Source: Amoebophrya sp. AT5.2
Lineage: Eukaryota; Sar; Dinophyceae; Syndiniales; Amoebophryaceae
Reading direction: 5' to 3'
Assembly (NCBI GenBank): GCA_005223375.1
Contig: RXOD01006434.1
Span: forward strand, 1-10,372
Length of the DNA: 10,372 nt
Within the stretch, counting starts at the first letter, position 1, and every line of letters starts with the position of its first letter. The notes under the pieces were generated by a model, which saw only the letters and a program-made list of their open reading frames with translations, was not told the DNA's origin and searched no databases. The position numbers and the translations under genes were made by a program. Shown in pieces: positions 1 to 9,903 of this stretch.

Positions 1-46
1 CTCTTTGCGGCGCGGCTCGAATGCCGACGACACGTGCGAAAAATAG

Positions 47-65
47 GTTTTTCACCCCTCTAAGG
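47..65 (+). promoter_or_regulatory. Candidate 3' splice site (cis or trans) ending at 64
   Basis: A pyrimidine tract (GTTTTTCACCCCTCTAAG) ends in AG at 63-64 and is followed by G and then ATG at 66, in the frame of the large gene. The other acceptors in the window are also followed by exonic G. It could be the end of an upstream intron or a spliced-leader acceptor; the window starts too close to tell. If it is not used, ATG at 21 adds 15 residues. Confidence 0.35.
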
Positions 66-3000
66 ATGCGGCGGGACATGGAGAGGGCAAATCAGCAGCT
101 GGAAGCCGCGAAGAGGACCATGAATGCCGAGCAGGCAGAAGCGGCGTACTACACTGCTGAGAATGCGAGCCTCAGCGCTTTCTTGGCCGAGGCGAGACGT
201 ATGTTTGAGGATGTGGCGGACCGGGCAGAAAAGTTTTTGCGAAAGCGCATGCCTGGCATTTACCGAAACGCGACGGAAGCACAGCCGGAGGAAACGGCTC
301 TGAATATGGGGCTGATGCAGGGAAGCGAGACCACTGACGCCCACCTTATGAAGGCAAAATACAAGACGCTCATTAGTGCGGTTCGCGACCACATGAGCCA
401 CTGCCTAGTCTACGACCTGGAACGGCTGCGGAGATCAGAAGTGCACCGGTTGACAGCTGGCGGAGGAGGAGGTACACATTCATTCATCTTGTAGAGGGCC
501 GCTTTCGACCCATTTTATTTTGTTTTTTTCACCGTAGGTATCTATCTCTATCTTCGCTTCACTTTGTTTCCGGATTCGTATCGACTGCTATGTCGTGCAG
601 AGACTTGCATCAATCGTTGAGCTTCCATGCGACTATCGGTCCACTACAGGCTCCGGCGACGGCGCGAGCCGCATGCTTGCCTTTCTGCCCCGGCGCGGCG
701 AGAATTACGTGGAGGAAGAAGGGTTCGGTACCCGCTCCGCCGAGCAGGAGCTCGTGCCCCGTGCGTTCGTTCGCGAGCCCGACGGCGACTGGCCCAGCGA
801 CAAAATCGTCCTGCAGCGCGCGCGCCACGTCGCTCTGCAGTTCTTCCGGTCCAAGTCGCCCACCATGAACGCCTTCGTCCGCACCGTCGTCCTCGACATC
901 GCGCGCTACGTACGGCGTTTGTGGGAGGCCCACCGGGAGGGCAAGCTCCCAACGATGCTCCGGGACGACGCGACGAAAACCTCGCGCAAGAAAACGCAGC
1001 GCAAGTCGCAGCAACTCACCGAGAAAATCGAGGACCTCGCGCAGATCGAACAATTTTTCATCGGCCGCTTCCTCACGATCTACGACATCATGAACACGGA
1101 CAAGGAAAACCTGGCCGCTCCGGTCGCGATGTACATCGTCACGTCCGCAAACGACGTCCTGCGGAACGACCTGGACAACGAGAAGAGCCAGGTTTTACCG
1201 CACGAAGCCATGTCGCTGGGATCGAAGCAAATCATCGCCGACCGCGCGCTCGCGTACTTCGTGCAGAGGTTCGAAGAGCACGACGAGAAGGAAAACTCCC
1301 CGCAGCAGGCCGAGATCGAAAAGCGCGCACGAAGAACCCTGCTCCCCGAGGGCGCGCCCGAGGGCGGCGACCCGGGGAAGGTGTTGATTCGTTTAGAGGG
1401 ACACCAAGTGCAGGAGGCGGTGCGGTTGCTCCGTTCGATGTGGGACGAGTGCCTGGAAGAGGGAGTGATGACGGCACCCTTCGACAGCCTGGCAGATCTG
1501 GAGAGCCGAGACGATACGCTGACGGACGAACAGGACGCGGAACTAAAACTGCTCATCTCCGCAAACGCAAGAAGGCAGCAGCAGCTGGAGCATTACCTGC
1601 GCGAGCTGCGGGCGAGGGTACTACTTTGGAAATTTGGGCTTTCTGTATCTGTTGATTGAATCAGAAGCGAAAGAAAATTTATTTCAATTACTTTGAATTT
1701 GAATTAATTTCATCTTGCCGGCCAGATTAGCCCTAGGCTAGCCAGCGATCGATTCTTAATCGATTCTCACCACTACCAGGTTCGCCTCGTGGCGTTGATG
1801 CATGCTGACGACACTCCTGGCGAGAAGGACCTTCGCGAGCTCGATCCGCTGTGGGTGCTCATGCAGGTGCTCGACCTTTCCCGACGCGAACTTGAGGAGC
1901 GCGGTTTCTTCCAGCCTGCCGACCGCAAAAACTACGCCGTCCTTTCGGACTCGGCCGCGGTCCGCCATTTTCAGGAGCTGTCCGAGGGCAGGCAGGTTGT
2001 GCTGAAGAACCGCCTGATCGCGAACGTGAACAACTGGCTGATCTCGCGCATGCACCGATTACCACGAGCCTCACCCGAGTACGACGCGCCGGCGGTCGTC
2101 GAGGTTTTGTTCGCCGAGGAGGGCGAAGAGGGCGCGACGCTGGACAACTGCCCGCCGGAGGTGGTGGAGCAGGGGAAGCAAGAACTGGAGCGCGCGGTGT
2201 CGGGGCTGAAGCACGTGGTTGCGCGCGGTTCGAAGGACAACGAGAAGAAGACGAAGTACAAGATCGAGGCGAACGGCCTGTTTTACGACGCCTACATCGC
2301 GCAGGTGTTCAATTGCTTCACAGCCCTGACGTACTGCCTGCACCCGGTGGTGCCGACGCCGGACAAAAGGCACATTACCTATCTTCTCACCCCCGACGGG
2401 TTTTCGGAGCACTTCCACTGGCTGAACCAAGCGCCAGAGCACCGGCGGCCGGAGAAAATCACGACGGTCGGCACGCTGGCCGGCGTGCTGGCCGGGCTCG
2501 CGTGCTACTGGACGGGCCGGCCGACGTGCAACGTCGGGGGCATCTACGAGCGGTTCTTCGAACTCGTGTGGCAGCTGCACAACGAGACCGAGGAGCTCCA
2601 GAAGGTTCCGCCCGTGAAAATCGTGCTGTCCTGCGTCGAGCAGGCGTGTTCGCTGATCGAGTCGCGGTTCAAATACCTGTCGCGGACCCTGCTGCACTAC
2701 TTTCTGGCCGAGATCGTGCAGATGTTCGCTGCCGACGTGCAATCCCAGCTTGATCCCAGATTGAAACGCGCCGCGAACCACGCCCCGCTCTGCCGCCTGA
2801 TCGCTTTCTCCTTCCTGAAGACCGTGATAAAAGACGGCGGCGACTACAAGATCTGGTTCAACAACCTCCACGAGAACGTCCCCGAATACGAGGGCGTGCA
2901 CGACCTGGTGCAGGTGCTGAACCTGCTCTGCCAGTGCATCGCCTCGCCGGACTGCGAGCGGTGGTGCGAGCGGCTGCGGCAATTGCACAACACCTCGGTC

Positions 3001-4506
3001 GTGAACGCGACGTCCGCCGTGTACATGGGCGCGAAGTTCGAGCGCTGCGACCGGGTCTACTGCAAGGGACTGGAACGGTACGTGTACTTCTCGGTGTCCC
3101 GGCACCTGCTCGCCGCGCGGGCGAAGGCCGCCGACGCGCTGGAAAAGGGCCTGGACCACAACCACGGGTTCAAGCACGAGACCTACGTAGAGGGGGTGGG
3201 CTTCCGCAAGATCCACACCTGGCGGGCGAAGGGCGGCACGTTTTTCGACCCGGACATGCACGACCACAGCAACGGGGACTGGTTCATGACGGACTCGGCG
3301 TTGAACCAGGGCCCGAACCAGATGGTCAGCGAGCTGCTGAACAAGCCGCCGATGCTGCCGGCGCAAGCGGCCCTGGGCCTGATCCACTTCTTCGAGACGA
3401 CGGGGATGATTCTCCGCCCGGCGCCGCCGCTGAAGGGGCAGCAATTCTCGATCATTCACACGAGCGACCTGCCGAGCGAGGTGATGGAGTCGGTGTTCAC
3501 GCTCGCCCAGAACTGCGTGGCGTTGGACCCGGTGATGACCGCGGCGGAGGGGAACTGGCGCGCGGACCCGGTGGTGATGCCCATCGCGGGCTTCAACCTG
3601 CACGAGGTGTTCTCGGCGTTCTTCGCGCGCGTGTTCACGAAGGTGCTGGTCCGCTTCCCCGAGTGGCGGCGCGAGTTTCCGCGAACCCTGGACTACCTGC
3701 AGGTGTTCGCACTGGGCGTCCTCGAGTACAACTGGAAGGGGGGGCGGGAAGCCATGAGCCGCGAGGCGCGCCTGCACGAGGACGCCATGAAGTTCGCGCA
3801 GGCTGTGAAAAAGCGGGGCATGACGCCGCGGATCACGGCCGAGCTCTCGTCCATGGAGGACATGATTGTGAACGCGGAGGACTTCGCGACGATCATGATT
3901 TTGTCCGGCTCCGGCTACATCAACAAGGCGGCGGAACTGGAAAGCGACCGCGAGGCGGGACTGGTGAACTTCGACGAGCACATGCAGAAAGACCTGGCCA
4001 GGCTCGCGGTCAAGTTCTGCGGGAAGAAGGAGTACGCCGAGCTCTTCCTCTGCTTCGTCGCGATGGCGTTCGGGAGAAGGGTGCTGTACAAGCACCGCCA
4101 GCACTACAACTCGCTCTTGTGCTACTTCTTCCTGAACATGTGCGGAGAATACCTAGCCATCGTCGACATCCCCATGTACAAGTGGCTCGAACAACAAATC
4201 CGCAGAATCTTCGCGGTGGCCCAGCGCCCGGCATTCCTCGTCGGGATGCCGGACGACATGTACCCATTGGCAGAGGACGAAGCTGCAGCCGCAGAGGCAG
4301 CCGCGGCGGAAAAGGAAAAACCAGCGGAAGGAGGACAAGCAGCGGAAGCGCGGCTGGGCTTCACGCGGAGGCGTCAGCGCTGGAGCGGATTGTGGCGCGA
4401 GTTCGACGGTCAAGCGTTGGCACACCGACAGGAAGAACAGCGAGGACTGGAAAAGGGGATGACAAAAGAGTTCGGCGACCTCCCAATCACACAGAAAAAC
4501 GGTTGA
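66..4506 (+). CDS. Large uncharacterised, mostly helical protein; three exons, 5' end uncertain
   Basis: I join exons 66-471, 650-1617 and 1780-4506 into one frame of 1,366 codons plus the TGA at 4504-4506. Junction phases are 1 and 0, and the Gly codon split at 471/650 is restored. I do not recognise the product. The N-terminal ~100 residues are charged and coiled-coil-like (Gln/Glu/Ala/Arg-rich), followed by a short Gly run at the first junction. Residues of exon 2 include a basic KTSRKKTQRKSQ patch and many amphipathic segments. Exon 3 (about residues 459-1366) is one uninterrupted globular, apparently alpha-helical block with dispersed Cys and Trp, ending in an Ala/Glu-rich segment and a polar tail. 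No signal peptide, transmembrane run, zinc-binding cluster, nucleotide-binding loop or repeat is visible. GC-rich third positions, 908 codons without a stop in exon 3 and consistent splicing make it a real gene. The start is uncertain: ATG at 21 lies in the same open frame, and a splice acceptor may end at 64, so upstream exons are possible. It may be lineage-specific or a very diverged family member. Confidence 0.8.
472..649 (+). other. Intron 1 of the large uncharacterised gene
   Basis: GT-AG intron of 178 bases, starting GTACACATT and ending TCCACTACAG before exonic G. It splits a Gly codon after its first base (phase 1). Both flanking frames run into stops inside it or lose coding character. 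The segment is visibly T-rich (TTTTATTTTGTTTTTTTC near its start) compared with the exons. An earlier AG at 599-600 would need a different donor (GTGCAC at 441), which fits the local consensus less well. Confidence 0.7.
1618..1779 (+). other. Intron 2 of the large uncharacterised gene
   Basis: GT-AG intron of 162 bases, from GTACTACTT to CACTACCAG, phase 0. The reading frame of the preceding exon ends in TGA at 1657-1659 if unspliced. Removing the intron joins the two long frames exactly. The interior is AT-rich, and the 3' end carries a direct repeat ATCGATTCT (1748-1756 and 1759-1767) just upstream of the acceptor. Confidence 0.85.
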
Positions 4507-5605
4507 GTACTTATGCTCACACTGACCACCATCGGAAAAGAAGTACACACGTACCAGTCACGAATTTTTTTTCATATTTTCACGAAATTTACCCAGTGGA
4601 CACTTTTCTGAATTTACTCTAGGCTAGAACTGTACAACTATTTCTTTGGGATATTATAAACGCATCTGTATACGTATACCATCATGGGCACAACAAGTAG
4701 ATTTTTAACTTCGACCATTATTTTATCAGTTTTGCTACCTCGATACATAGGATAAGGATACCTTCCTGCACGTGCACGTTGACTTGACTTTCAACTCGCA
4801 AGACGGGTTTGGCGGTTTTCGTTTGGTTTTCTCTGATGCTTGACTTTTGAACATGAGACGTTGGTTCTATTTTCTGTTTACAGCTGGTGTTGCTCCCCCC
4901 CGAGCTACACAGGAGGCACTAGTACCCATCACTTCCAATCCCAATCCCGGAAAAGCCCCGCGACCGTATCGCCGGTACCCCCGCTCCTCGATCATGGCCG
5001 GGACCTACCCCTCAGTACAATGCAACAAAATGTTTTACTGTTTTAACATGGAAGATTCAGATTGATTCAGGGACAGGGAGTACCACCACTTCGCAAATGA
5101 GTGGTCGCGTTTGCGCTAGGTTCCGGTACGCCTGCACCGAATGTCCGCTTCTCGCAGCGCTGTAACTCGGCCTTGATGTTCCAGAATGCGGAATTTGAAT
5201 TTCATTTATCTCGTCGCTAAGATTAGCGTGACAAGCGATCATGAGACAAAGGCGCCCGATCTTTGTCGCTACAACCTGCTGGATTGATTGTCGTGGAGGT
5301 GGAATTCTTCGTTCGTGAACATAGCGAGGCAGGTGTCTTTTTCTTTTGTGCAGCTACTGCTAGTATTTTTACCGTGAACAAATGAACAACGAAACCGATA
5401 GCAGTACTAGAGCTTTCCATCTGGAACTGGATTTGACGCTGAGTGTCGCTAGGTGGAGTCGTGCTTCAGGTCGCTTTGTGCCCGCGAGAATAGAAGCTGT
5501 GCCGATTGTTCTTGTTCCATTTTAAGGCGCATCATGGGATGAAAGTAGTTGTAGTTCACGCCAGCTGCATTTACGTAAGGTACTATCCACCCTACTCCTT
5601 TCATC
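4507..5605. other. Intergenic stretch with no supported gene
   Basis: About 1.1 kb, more AT-rich than the flanking exons. The longest frames are around 70 codons, composition-driven and without recognisable product. I see no tRNA-like cloverleaf, no rRNA segment and no AATAAA signal close to the stop of the upstream gene. It probably holds the 3' untranslated region of the large gene. Small visible structures are a 12-base palindrome (4668-4679), a GATTCAG direct repeat (5054-5060, 5064-5070) and a short ACCACT/AGTGGT hairpin (5085-5105). Confidence 0.6.
4668..4679. repeat. Perfect 12-base palindrome GTATACGTATAC
   Basis: The sequence equals its own reverse complement over 12 bases. It lies about 160 bases after the stop of the large gene, in AT-rich noncoding DNA. 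It could be a dimeric protein-binding site or chance alternating purine-pyrimidine sequence. No partner copy is seen in the window. Confidence 0.5.
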
Positions 5606-6433
5606 TTGTTTCCAAGAAACACTACCTGTAAATGTCTTGCTCACGACGGCCGCGAGTCAAACAGCGTTGCGTTCCCAACATTCCAAAAGATGTTGCGGAC
5701 AGGTCCGGCAGCGAAATTCATCGCATCCCACCTCTGTGAGCAGCCTGTCCTCGGTTCTTGCGCTGGCCCGTCCACGTCGAGCAGCTGCTCCGCAAGGGCA
5801 GGGTCCGGCTCCAGCTCTTCGTCTTCTTCATCTTCGTTTTCACCAGTGTCATCGGAACGCGGTTCCGCCGCGGCGGTGCCCCCGCACAGAAAGGGCGGAA
5901 ATACCAGAGGGCGGCGGGAGGGTGGAGGTCGTGGAGGCGATAAACATCCACCTTCACGTCATCGGCACAATCATAATCACTTGGTGGTACTGGAGCCAAA
6001 GCGCAGCACAGCGTCGAGCAGCCGCCGTTTTGCAGATCAGGTTTCTTTGTCGGAGCAGCAGCGCGAGCGACCGGGGGAAGCAGCAGGCGTTGCAGAACAC
6101 CAGGGTAAAAAAGCAGCAGATCGGAGATCCCTAGGACGAGGCCTCTACCCAGAAAAGTTTTTGAGAGAGATTTACCGACCAACACCAAGAGCGCCGAGGA
6201 AATTAGAAAAAGCGTCGCGTTCATCTTTGGCTCATCAGCGCAAACAAACGAAACGACACACGGATCCGGAACGAGTTTCACGCAAACAAGCGGCCCGTGC
6301 GAAACGCAAGCAGAGACTCACTCCGTTCTCGACGCCCGGCGGCTTGGTAGAGAGTACGCTGCGTACGAGGGAGCGGTCCTGGTTTTTCTTTGAGGGATCA
6401 CCGCCGCGAGGAGAACCGCGTCTGCCGGACTAG
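5606..6433 (+). CDS. Doubtful 275-residue Ser/Arg-rich open frame
   Basis: The frame is open from ATG 5606 to TAG 6431-6433. The predicted protein begins without features, then has a Ser-rich run (about residues 55-85), a Gly/Arg-rich stretch, a His/Asn patch (HRHNHNH) and a basic C-terminal half. It would be consistent with a disordered nucleic-acid-binding protein, but low-complexity sequence of this sort also arises from chance frames. Third positions are only moderately GC-rich, unlike the two secure genes. A competing frame lies on the - strand of the same interval. The stop falls 40 bases before the VPS16 start codon, so part of this stretch may instead be VPS16 promoter or leader. I do not regard it as an established gene. 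Confidence 0.25.
   Translation: MFPRNTTCKCLAHDGRESNSVAFPTFQKMLRTGPAAKFIASHLCEQPVLGSCAGPSTSSSCSARAGSGSSSSSSSSSFSPVSSERGSAAAVPPHRKGGNTRGRREGGGRGGDKHPPSRHRHNHNHLVVLEPKRSTASSSRRFADQVSLSEQQRERPGEAAGVAEHQGKKAADRRSLGRGLYPEKFLREIYRPTPRAPRKLEKASRSSLAHQRKQTKRHTDPERVSRKQAARAKRKQRLTPFSTPGGLVESTLRTRERSWFFFEGSPPRGEPRLPD
5718..6221 (-). CDS. Doubtful - strand frame with a signal-peptide-like start
   Basis: Read on the - strand from ATG at 6221, the product starts with a hydrophobic segment (MNATLFLISSALLVLVG) like a signal peptide or membrane anchor, then a second hydrophobic stretch and a Cys-rich patch. A different - strand frame further on (roughly 5905 down to a TGA at 5643-5641) is acidic (EDEEDEELE) and looks protein-like. 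A two-exon gene divergent from VPS16 is therefore imaginable. A GTAC donor exists at 5990-5987, but I found no pyrimidine-rich acceptor that joins the two frames convincingly. It competes with the + strand frame at 5606-6433; at most one of them is likely real. Confidence 0.2.
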   Translation of the reverse strand, partial: NATLFLISSALLVLVGKSLSKTFLGRGLVLGISDLLLFYPGVLQRLLLPPVARAAAPTKKPDLQNGGCSTLCCALAPVPPSDYDCADDVKVDVYRLHDLHPPAALWYFRPFCAGAPPRRNRVPMTLVKTKMKKTKSWSRTLPLRSSCSTWTGQRKNRGQAAHRGGMR

Positions 6434-6473
6434 ACCGACGTAAACCTGCTCGCCGCCCTCGAACTCGATCAAG

Positions 6474-9400
6474 ATGTCGAATGCCTGGCAGCGATTGGAC
6501 GACCTGTGGTACCGGCGGACGGAGGTCGGCAGCGGCATGAAATGGGAGGAAGATCCCGAGCGGCTGTGGACACACGTCTTGGCAGGTGCGACCAGTGGGG
6601 GACCGATCGCGCTCGTGCGCGACGAGAACGTGTTCCAAGAACTGCGGGGTCCGACCACAAGTCTAATTCCAAAGTACTAGACTACAGCTGCAACATTCGA
6701 TCTTATTTTCATGGTGGACGTGCTGGAGTGGACCTAGTTCGTGACGTTATCGATTCGATTCTTGGATGGTGCTGGAGTCACATCGTTTCTGCTCCTTCGC
6801 AAAGGCAAAATCCATTGTTCGAACGCGGCAAAAATGAACTACGATCATTTGTTTAAACGATCGCTCTACTCCGGTCACAGGCTGCAGACGACGACTGCTA
6901 TGGGCACTCCGCTCGCGAGTATCGACTGGACTTTCAAGGGGCTGCTCGGCCTTTACTGGACCCCCGACGAGCTTCTCGTTGCGGTCTTCCAGAACGGCCA
7001 GGTGCGCATTTTTGATGCGTTCGCGGTCCAAAAGCTGCAGTTCACGCTGGACATAGGGTCCGAATCCCGTCTGTCGCTCGTCGCTTTCTGGACTGGCGGC
7101 ATCGTCGTGTTCGGTGTTTCCACCAAGCGGTTGTACGTGAACCTGGGATTCGAGCGGCGCGCGCCATTGCGCATCACCGACGTTGTGGACGTGTATGCGC
7201 ACTTGGTCGATAGCCAGAGCGGGATTTCCGCGGTCACGATGGCGGTGCTGCCAGACGTGCGGATGAGTCAAGGTAACGCGCCGGGAGACGCGCAGGGGGG
7301 CGGAAGCAGCGGCGCACAGGCGAGCGTGGCGATGGAGCTAGACGACCACCAGGGGGATCTGTCCACGTCGCATTTACCCGGTGCCAGCACGAATCCTTCC
7401 AGCGTTTTCTCCCTGTTGCCAGGTGCCGGCGGCGCAAACTCAAGCGACGTTCGCGTGCTTTTGTCGACCGAAAAGCACGGCGTCTTCGTCTGCTCCGCGC
7501 AGAAGTGCTTCCAGCTATCGGACGACGCGGGCGGCGCACGAGGCATGATCGGCGGTGCTGGGGGCGGTACGCCGCACGGGCAACAACTCCAGCAAAACTC
7601 CGATCCGGTCACCCATTTCGCAGTGTCGCCGTCCGGATACTTTTTGGCGCTACTCTCGGAGAAAGGCCATTTCAAGGTGTTCGACAACGAGCTGCAGCTG
7701 CTGGACGTGGCACACCTTGAGTCGCGGAAAAAGCCGAGGCAAATGGTGTGGGTGGGGGAGGACTGCGTCGCGCTGTATATGGCGAGTACGAAGCAGCACG
7801 CGCTGCTGGTCGGGGGCCCAAGAAACGATTGGATTCCGTACCAGTACGATCACCCGCTCTTCCTCATCAGCGAGGCGGACGGCGCGCGGCTCATTTCACA
7901 GAAGTGCGAAATCCTGCAGCGCATCCCGCCGGCGGTAGAGTCAATCTACAGTATCGGAAGCTGCGAGCCACCAGCGATGCTTTCGTACGCGTTAGAAAGG
8001 TTTTTAGAAGGCGATGTGCGTGCGGAAGAATCGCTGCGCGCAATTAAAAACGACCTCCCGGATGCAATCAACCAAACAATGGACGCTGCAATGTACGTGA
8101 ATTTGCGCCGCTTACAACGTTTCATCTCACTTCAACACCGCTTTCTCTTTCATCATCGCCGCGTTTGCGCTGTCGATTAGGTCGAATTTAGCGCCACAAA
8201 AAAAAAAGGCGGAAAAGGTTTTGCAACATAGTAAGAACGATGCTCACTTTTGCACGACCACGTCGTTATCGTAAGCAAATTCTTTGCAAACACAGGTGCG
8301 AATTCGACGAGAAGAACGTGTCTTCTCTGCTCCAAGCCTCCGTTTTCGGCCGTACGTTTCTTGGAACGTGCCTTTCCCCGGCCGGTGCGGAGCAGGCCGA
8401 GCGGGCCTCGCGTCGCTTCGTTGAGGCCTGCAAGTGGATTCGCGTCGCCGCCGCGCTCCGGAGCGACTACGACGTCCCTATCACGTGTTCACAGCTGCAG
8501 CAAGTCGGCCTCCGCCAAATGGTTATGCGGCTCGCCGCTCGACGCGAGCACCTGATCGCCAAGCGGATATCCGACTGGACCGGGCTGGGGCTCACAGACA
8601 AGATTCTCGTTACCTGGGCCCGTGACAAGATCCTGCATTCGCCGTCGCTCACCGACGCGGAACTCTGCAGCATGATCATCCGCAAGTTTCAGCAGGAAGG
8701 TTCCACCTCCTCGCCTTCGGCTTCGGCTGGAACTGGTACGCGCGGAGACGCTCCGAGAAAAATTGTGCGGTACAAGTACAGCGGGCGCCCCGCGAACCAG
8801 CGGGTGGAGGAGCTGCCGGTGTTGGAGTCGGCCGCAGATGTGCCGTTTGCAGAAGTCGCAGAGTATGCGGCGGCCGCGCATCGACCGGCGCTAGCAACCA
8901 TGCTGCTGAAAAACGAACCGCAACCGGGACAGCAGGTGTCTATCTAATTTCATCTCGTAAAAGAAAACGAAAAGCTTGCAACTGCATTGTTTGTGATTCG
9001 CTTTCTTCGCATTATCTGGACCTGCGCCCCCGTTCATTGATTGTCTTGACTCCTGAATCAGGTCGCCATGTTGCTCAAGCTTGGCGAAAGCGTGCTGGCT
9101 TTCGAGCAAGCGGCGCTGCCGAAGGGCGATCCGGAGTTGCTGCGCGAGTGCCTCAGTCACAACAACAGCTCTAGCGGGTCATCAGCGCCGGATGCAGCCA
9201 CAGCGGCGGCAACGACGATGAATCAGGATCTGTCCGCGGAGCTGCTCACGTCGAATCTTCGGTCGCGCTGCCTGCATATCCACACGCTGCAGAAGCTGCA
9301 GCGCTGGCCCGCCTTGTTGGCGTTTTGCGAGGGTGGCTACCCGAACAAGCGGCTGATCGCAGAGGCGCAGCTGATGCTCGGCTATATGCCTGGTTGTTTG

Positions 9401-9903
9401 CTGAACGACCGCGTTTCCTTCCTGAACAAGGCGGCGCTGGCGTTCGGCGCGAAAAGCACAATTACATCCACACGCGGAGCGGGCGCTACCGCCGGGCCGG
9501 GTGGTGCAGGAGCTGCAAACACTGCGGGGGCTGCGGCAGCATCGAGGCCGACAGCTACTTCCGGCGCGGGTGGAGCTGGGAGTGGCCCTGACGGCGGTGG
9601 TAGTTCGCCATCCAAAGCAGCGGCGCAACAGGCCGGCCAGCAAGTGGAGACGATTCCAGCGGACCATTTCAGCGCGGCGGTGACGCAGGAACAGATTTCG
9701 CTGCTCAAGCTGCAGCAAACGCTAGAGGCGAAGGCGAAGACGAACAACTGGCCCGCACCACCAGTCGCAAAGGGGGAGGAAATCAAGTGGAAGCACACTT
9801 TCATTGGGCGGCCGTTGATGCAGACGATTCGACTCCTGGTGCTCTTCGGCGAAATCCAGGAAGCGGATAAAGTGCGCAGAGACTTCGCGATTCCGGAGAA
9901 AAG
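6474..9903 (+). CDS. VPS16: VPS16, core subunit of HOPS/CORVET tethering complexes (3' incomplete)
   Basis: Exons 6474-6673, 6881-8092, 8296-8935 and 9062-9903 give 964 residues plus a partial codon; the C-terminal part is beyond the window. VPS16 is the scaffold of the class C core (with VPS11, VPS18, VPS33), which tethers endosomal and lysosomal/vacuolar membranes before SNARE-driven fusion. Recognition rests on family blocks in the right order: GGPIALVRD (42-50), MGTPLASIDW (74-83) opening the beta-propeller domain, PRQMVW (352-357), the stretch around SIGSCEPPA (about 421-430), SLLQASVFGRTFL (481-493) opening the alpha-solenoid, a KNEPQPGQQ/VAMLLKLGES block across the third junction, and RDFAIPEKR at the end. 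In human VPS16 the region matching the last ~75 residues here contacts VPS33. The protein is longer than the ~840-residue animal version because of in-frame low-complexity insertions (about 195-255, 281-300, 606-627, 718-738, 814-881). Start ATG 6474 has A at -3 and matches the family N terminus. It probably acts on the cytosolic face of endosomes and vacuole-like organelles. Confidence 0.93.
6674..6880 (+). other. VPS16 intron 1
   Basis: GT-AG intron of 207 bases, GTACTAGAC to CCGGTCACAG, phase 2. It joins AA to G to restore Lys67, directly before the LQTTTAMGTPLASI block where the family continues from its N-terminal arm into the propeller. Without splicing, exon 1 stops at the TAG at 6678-6680. 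Confidence 0.88.
8093..8295 (+). other. VPS16 intron 2
   Basis: GT-AG intron of 203 bases, GTACGTGAA to TGCAAACACAG, phase 2, rebuilding Met471. It contains an A10 run (8199-8208 region) and a C/T-rich stretch near its start. The conserved helical block before it (DAINQTMDAA) continues properly after splicing into the SLLQASVFGRTFL block. Unspliced, the frame ends in TAG at 8178-8180. Confidence 0.9.
8936..9061 (+). other. VPS16 intron 3
   Basis: GT-AG intron of 126 bases, GTGTCTATC to CCTGAATCAG, phase 0. It is the shortest intron here and the only one whose donor is not GTAC. Splicing joins KNEPQPGQQ to VAMLLKLGES, a continuous conserved segment of VPS16. Unspliced reading ends in TAA at 8945-8947. 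Confidence 0.92.

Noticed and set aside
627..1655. A 342-codon + frame overlapping exon 2 of the large gene
   Set aside because: Arg-rich out-of-frame shadow; the adjoining frame continues across both introns.
2071..4104. A 677-codon open frame on the - strand opposite the third exon of the large gene
   Set aside because: It is a shadow: GC-rich codon third positions on the + strand remove stops from the antisense frame, and its product is an Arg/His/Val-rich string without domain character. The + frame is longer, splices cleanly and looks globular.
1780..4506. Possible ubiquitin E4 (Ufd2/UBE4)-type protein
   Set aside because: A few helical segments gave a vague resemblance, but there is no C-terminal U-box and no confident core motif, so I do not assign the family.
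2934..4622. A 562-codon + strand frame overlapping the third exon
   Set aside because: Its product is dominated by Arg, Gly, Ala and Pro, the typical result of reading GC-rich coding DNA out of frame.
4847..5065. A 72-codon frame after the large gene, with an acceptor-like TTTACAG at its start
   Set aside because: Short, compositionally unlike the verified exons, with no recognisable product and no matching upstream donor in phase that would be better than chance.
6216..6238. Resemblance to the dinoflagellate spliced-leader end (CTTTGGCTCATCAG)
   Set aside because: Only a partial match, without the expected following donor or flanking gene structure; probably chance.
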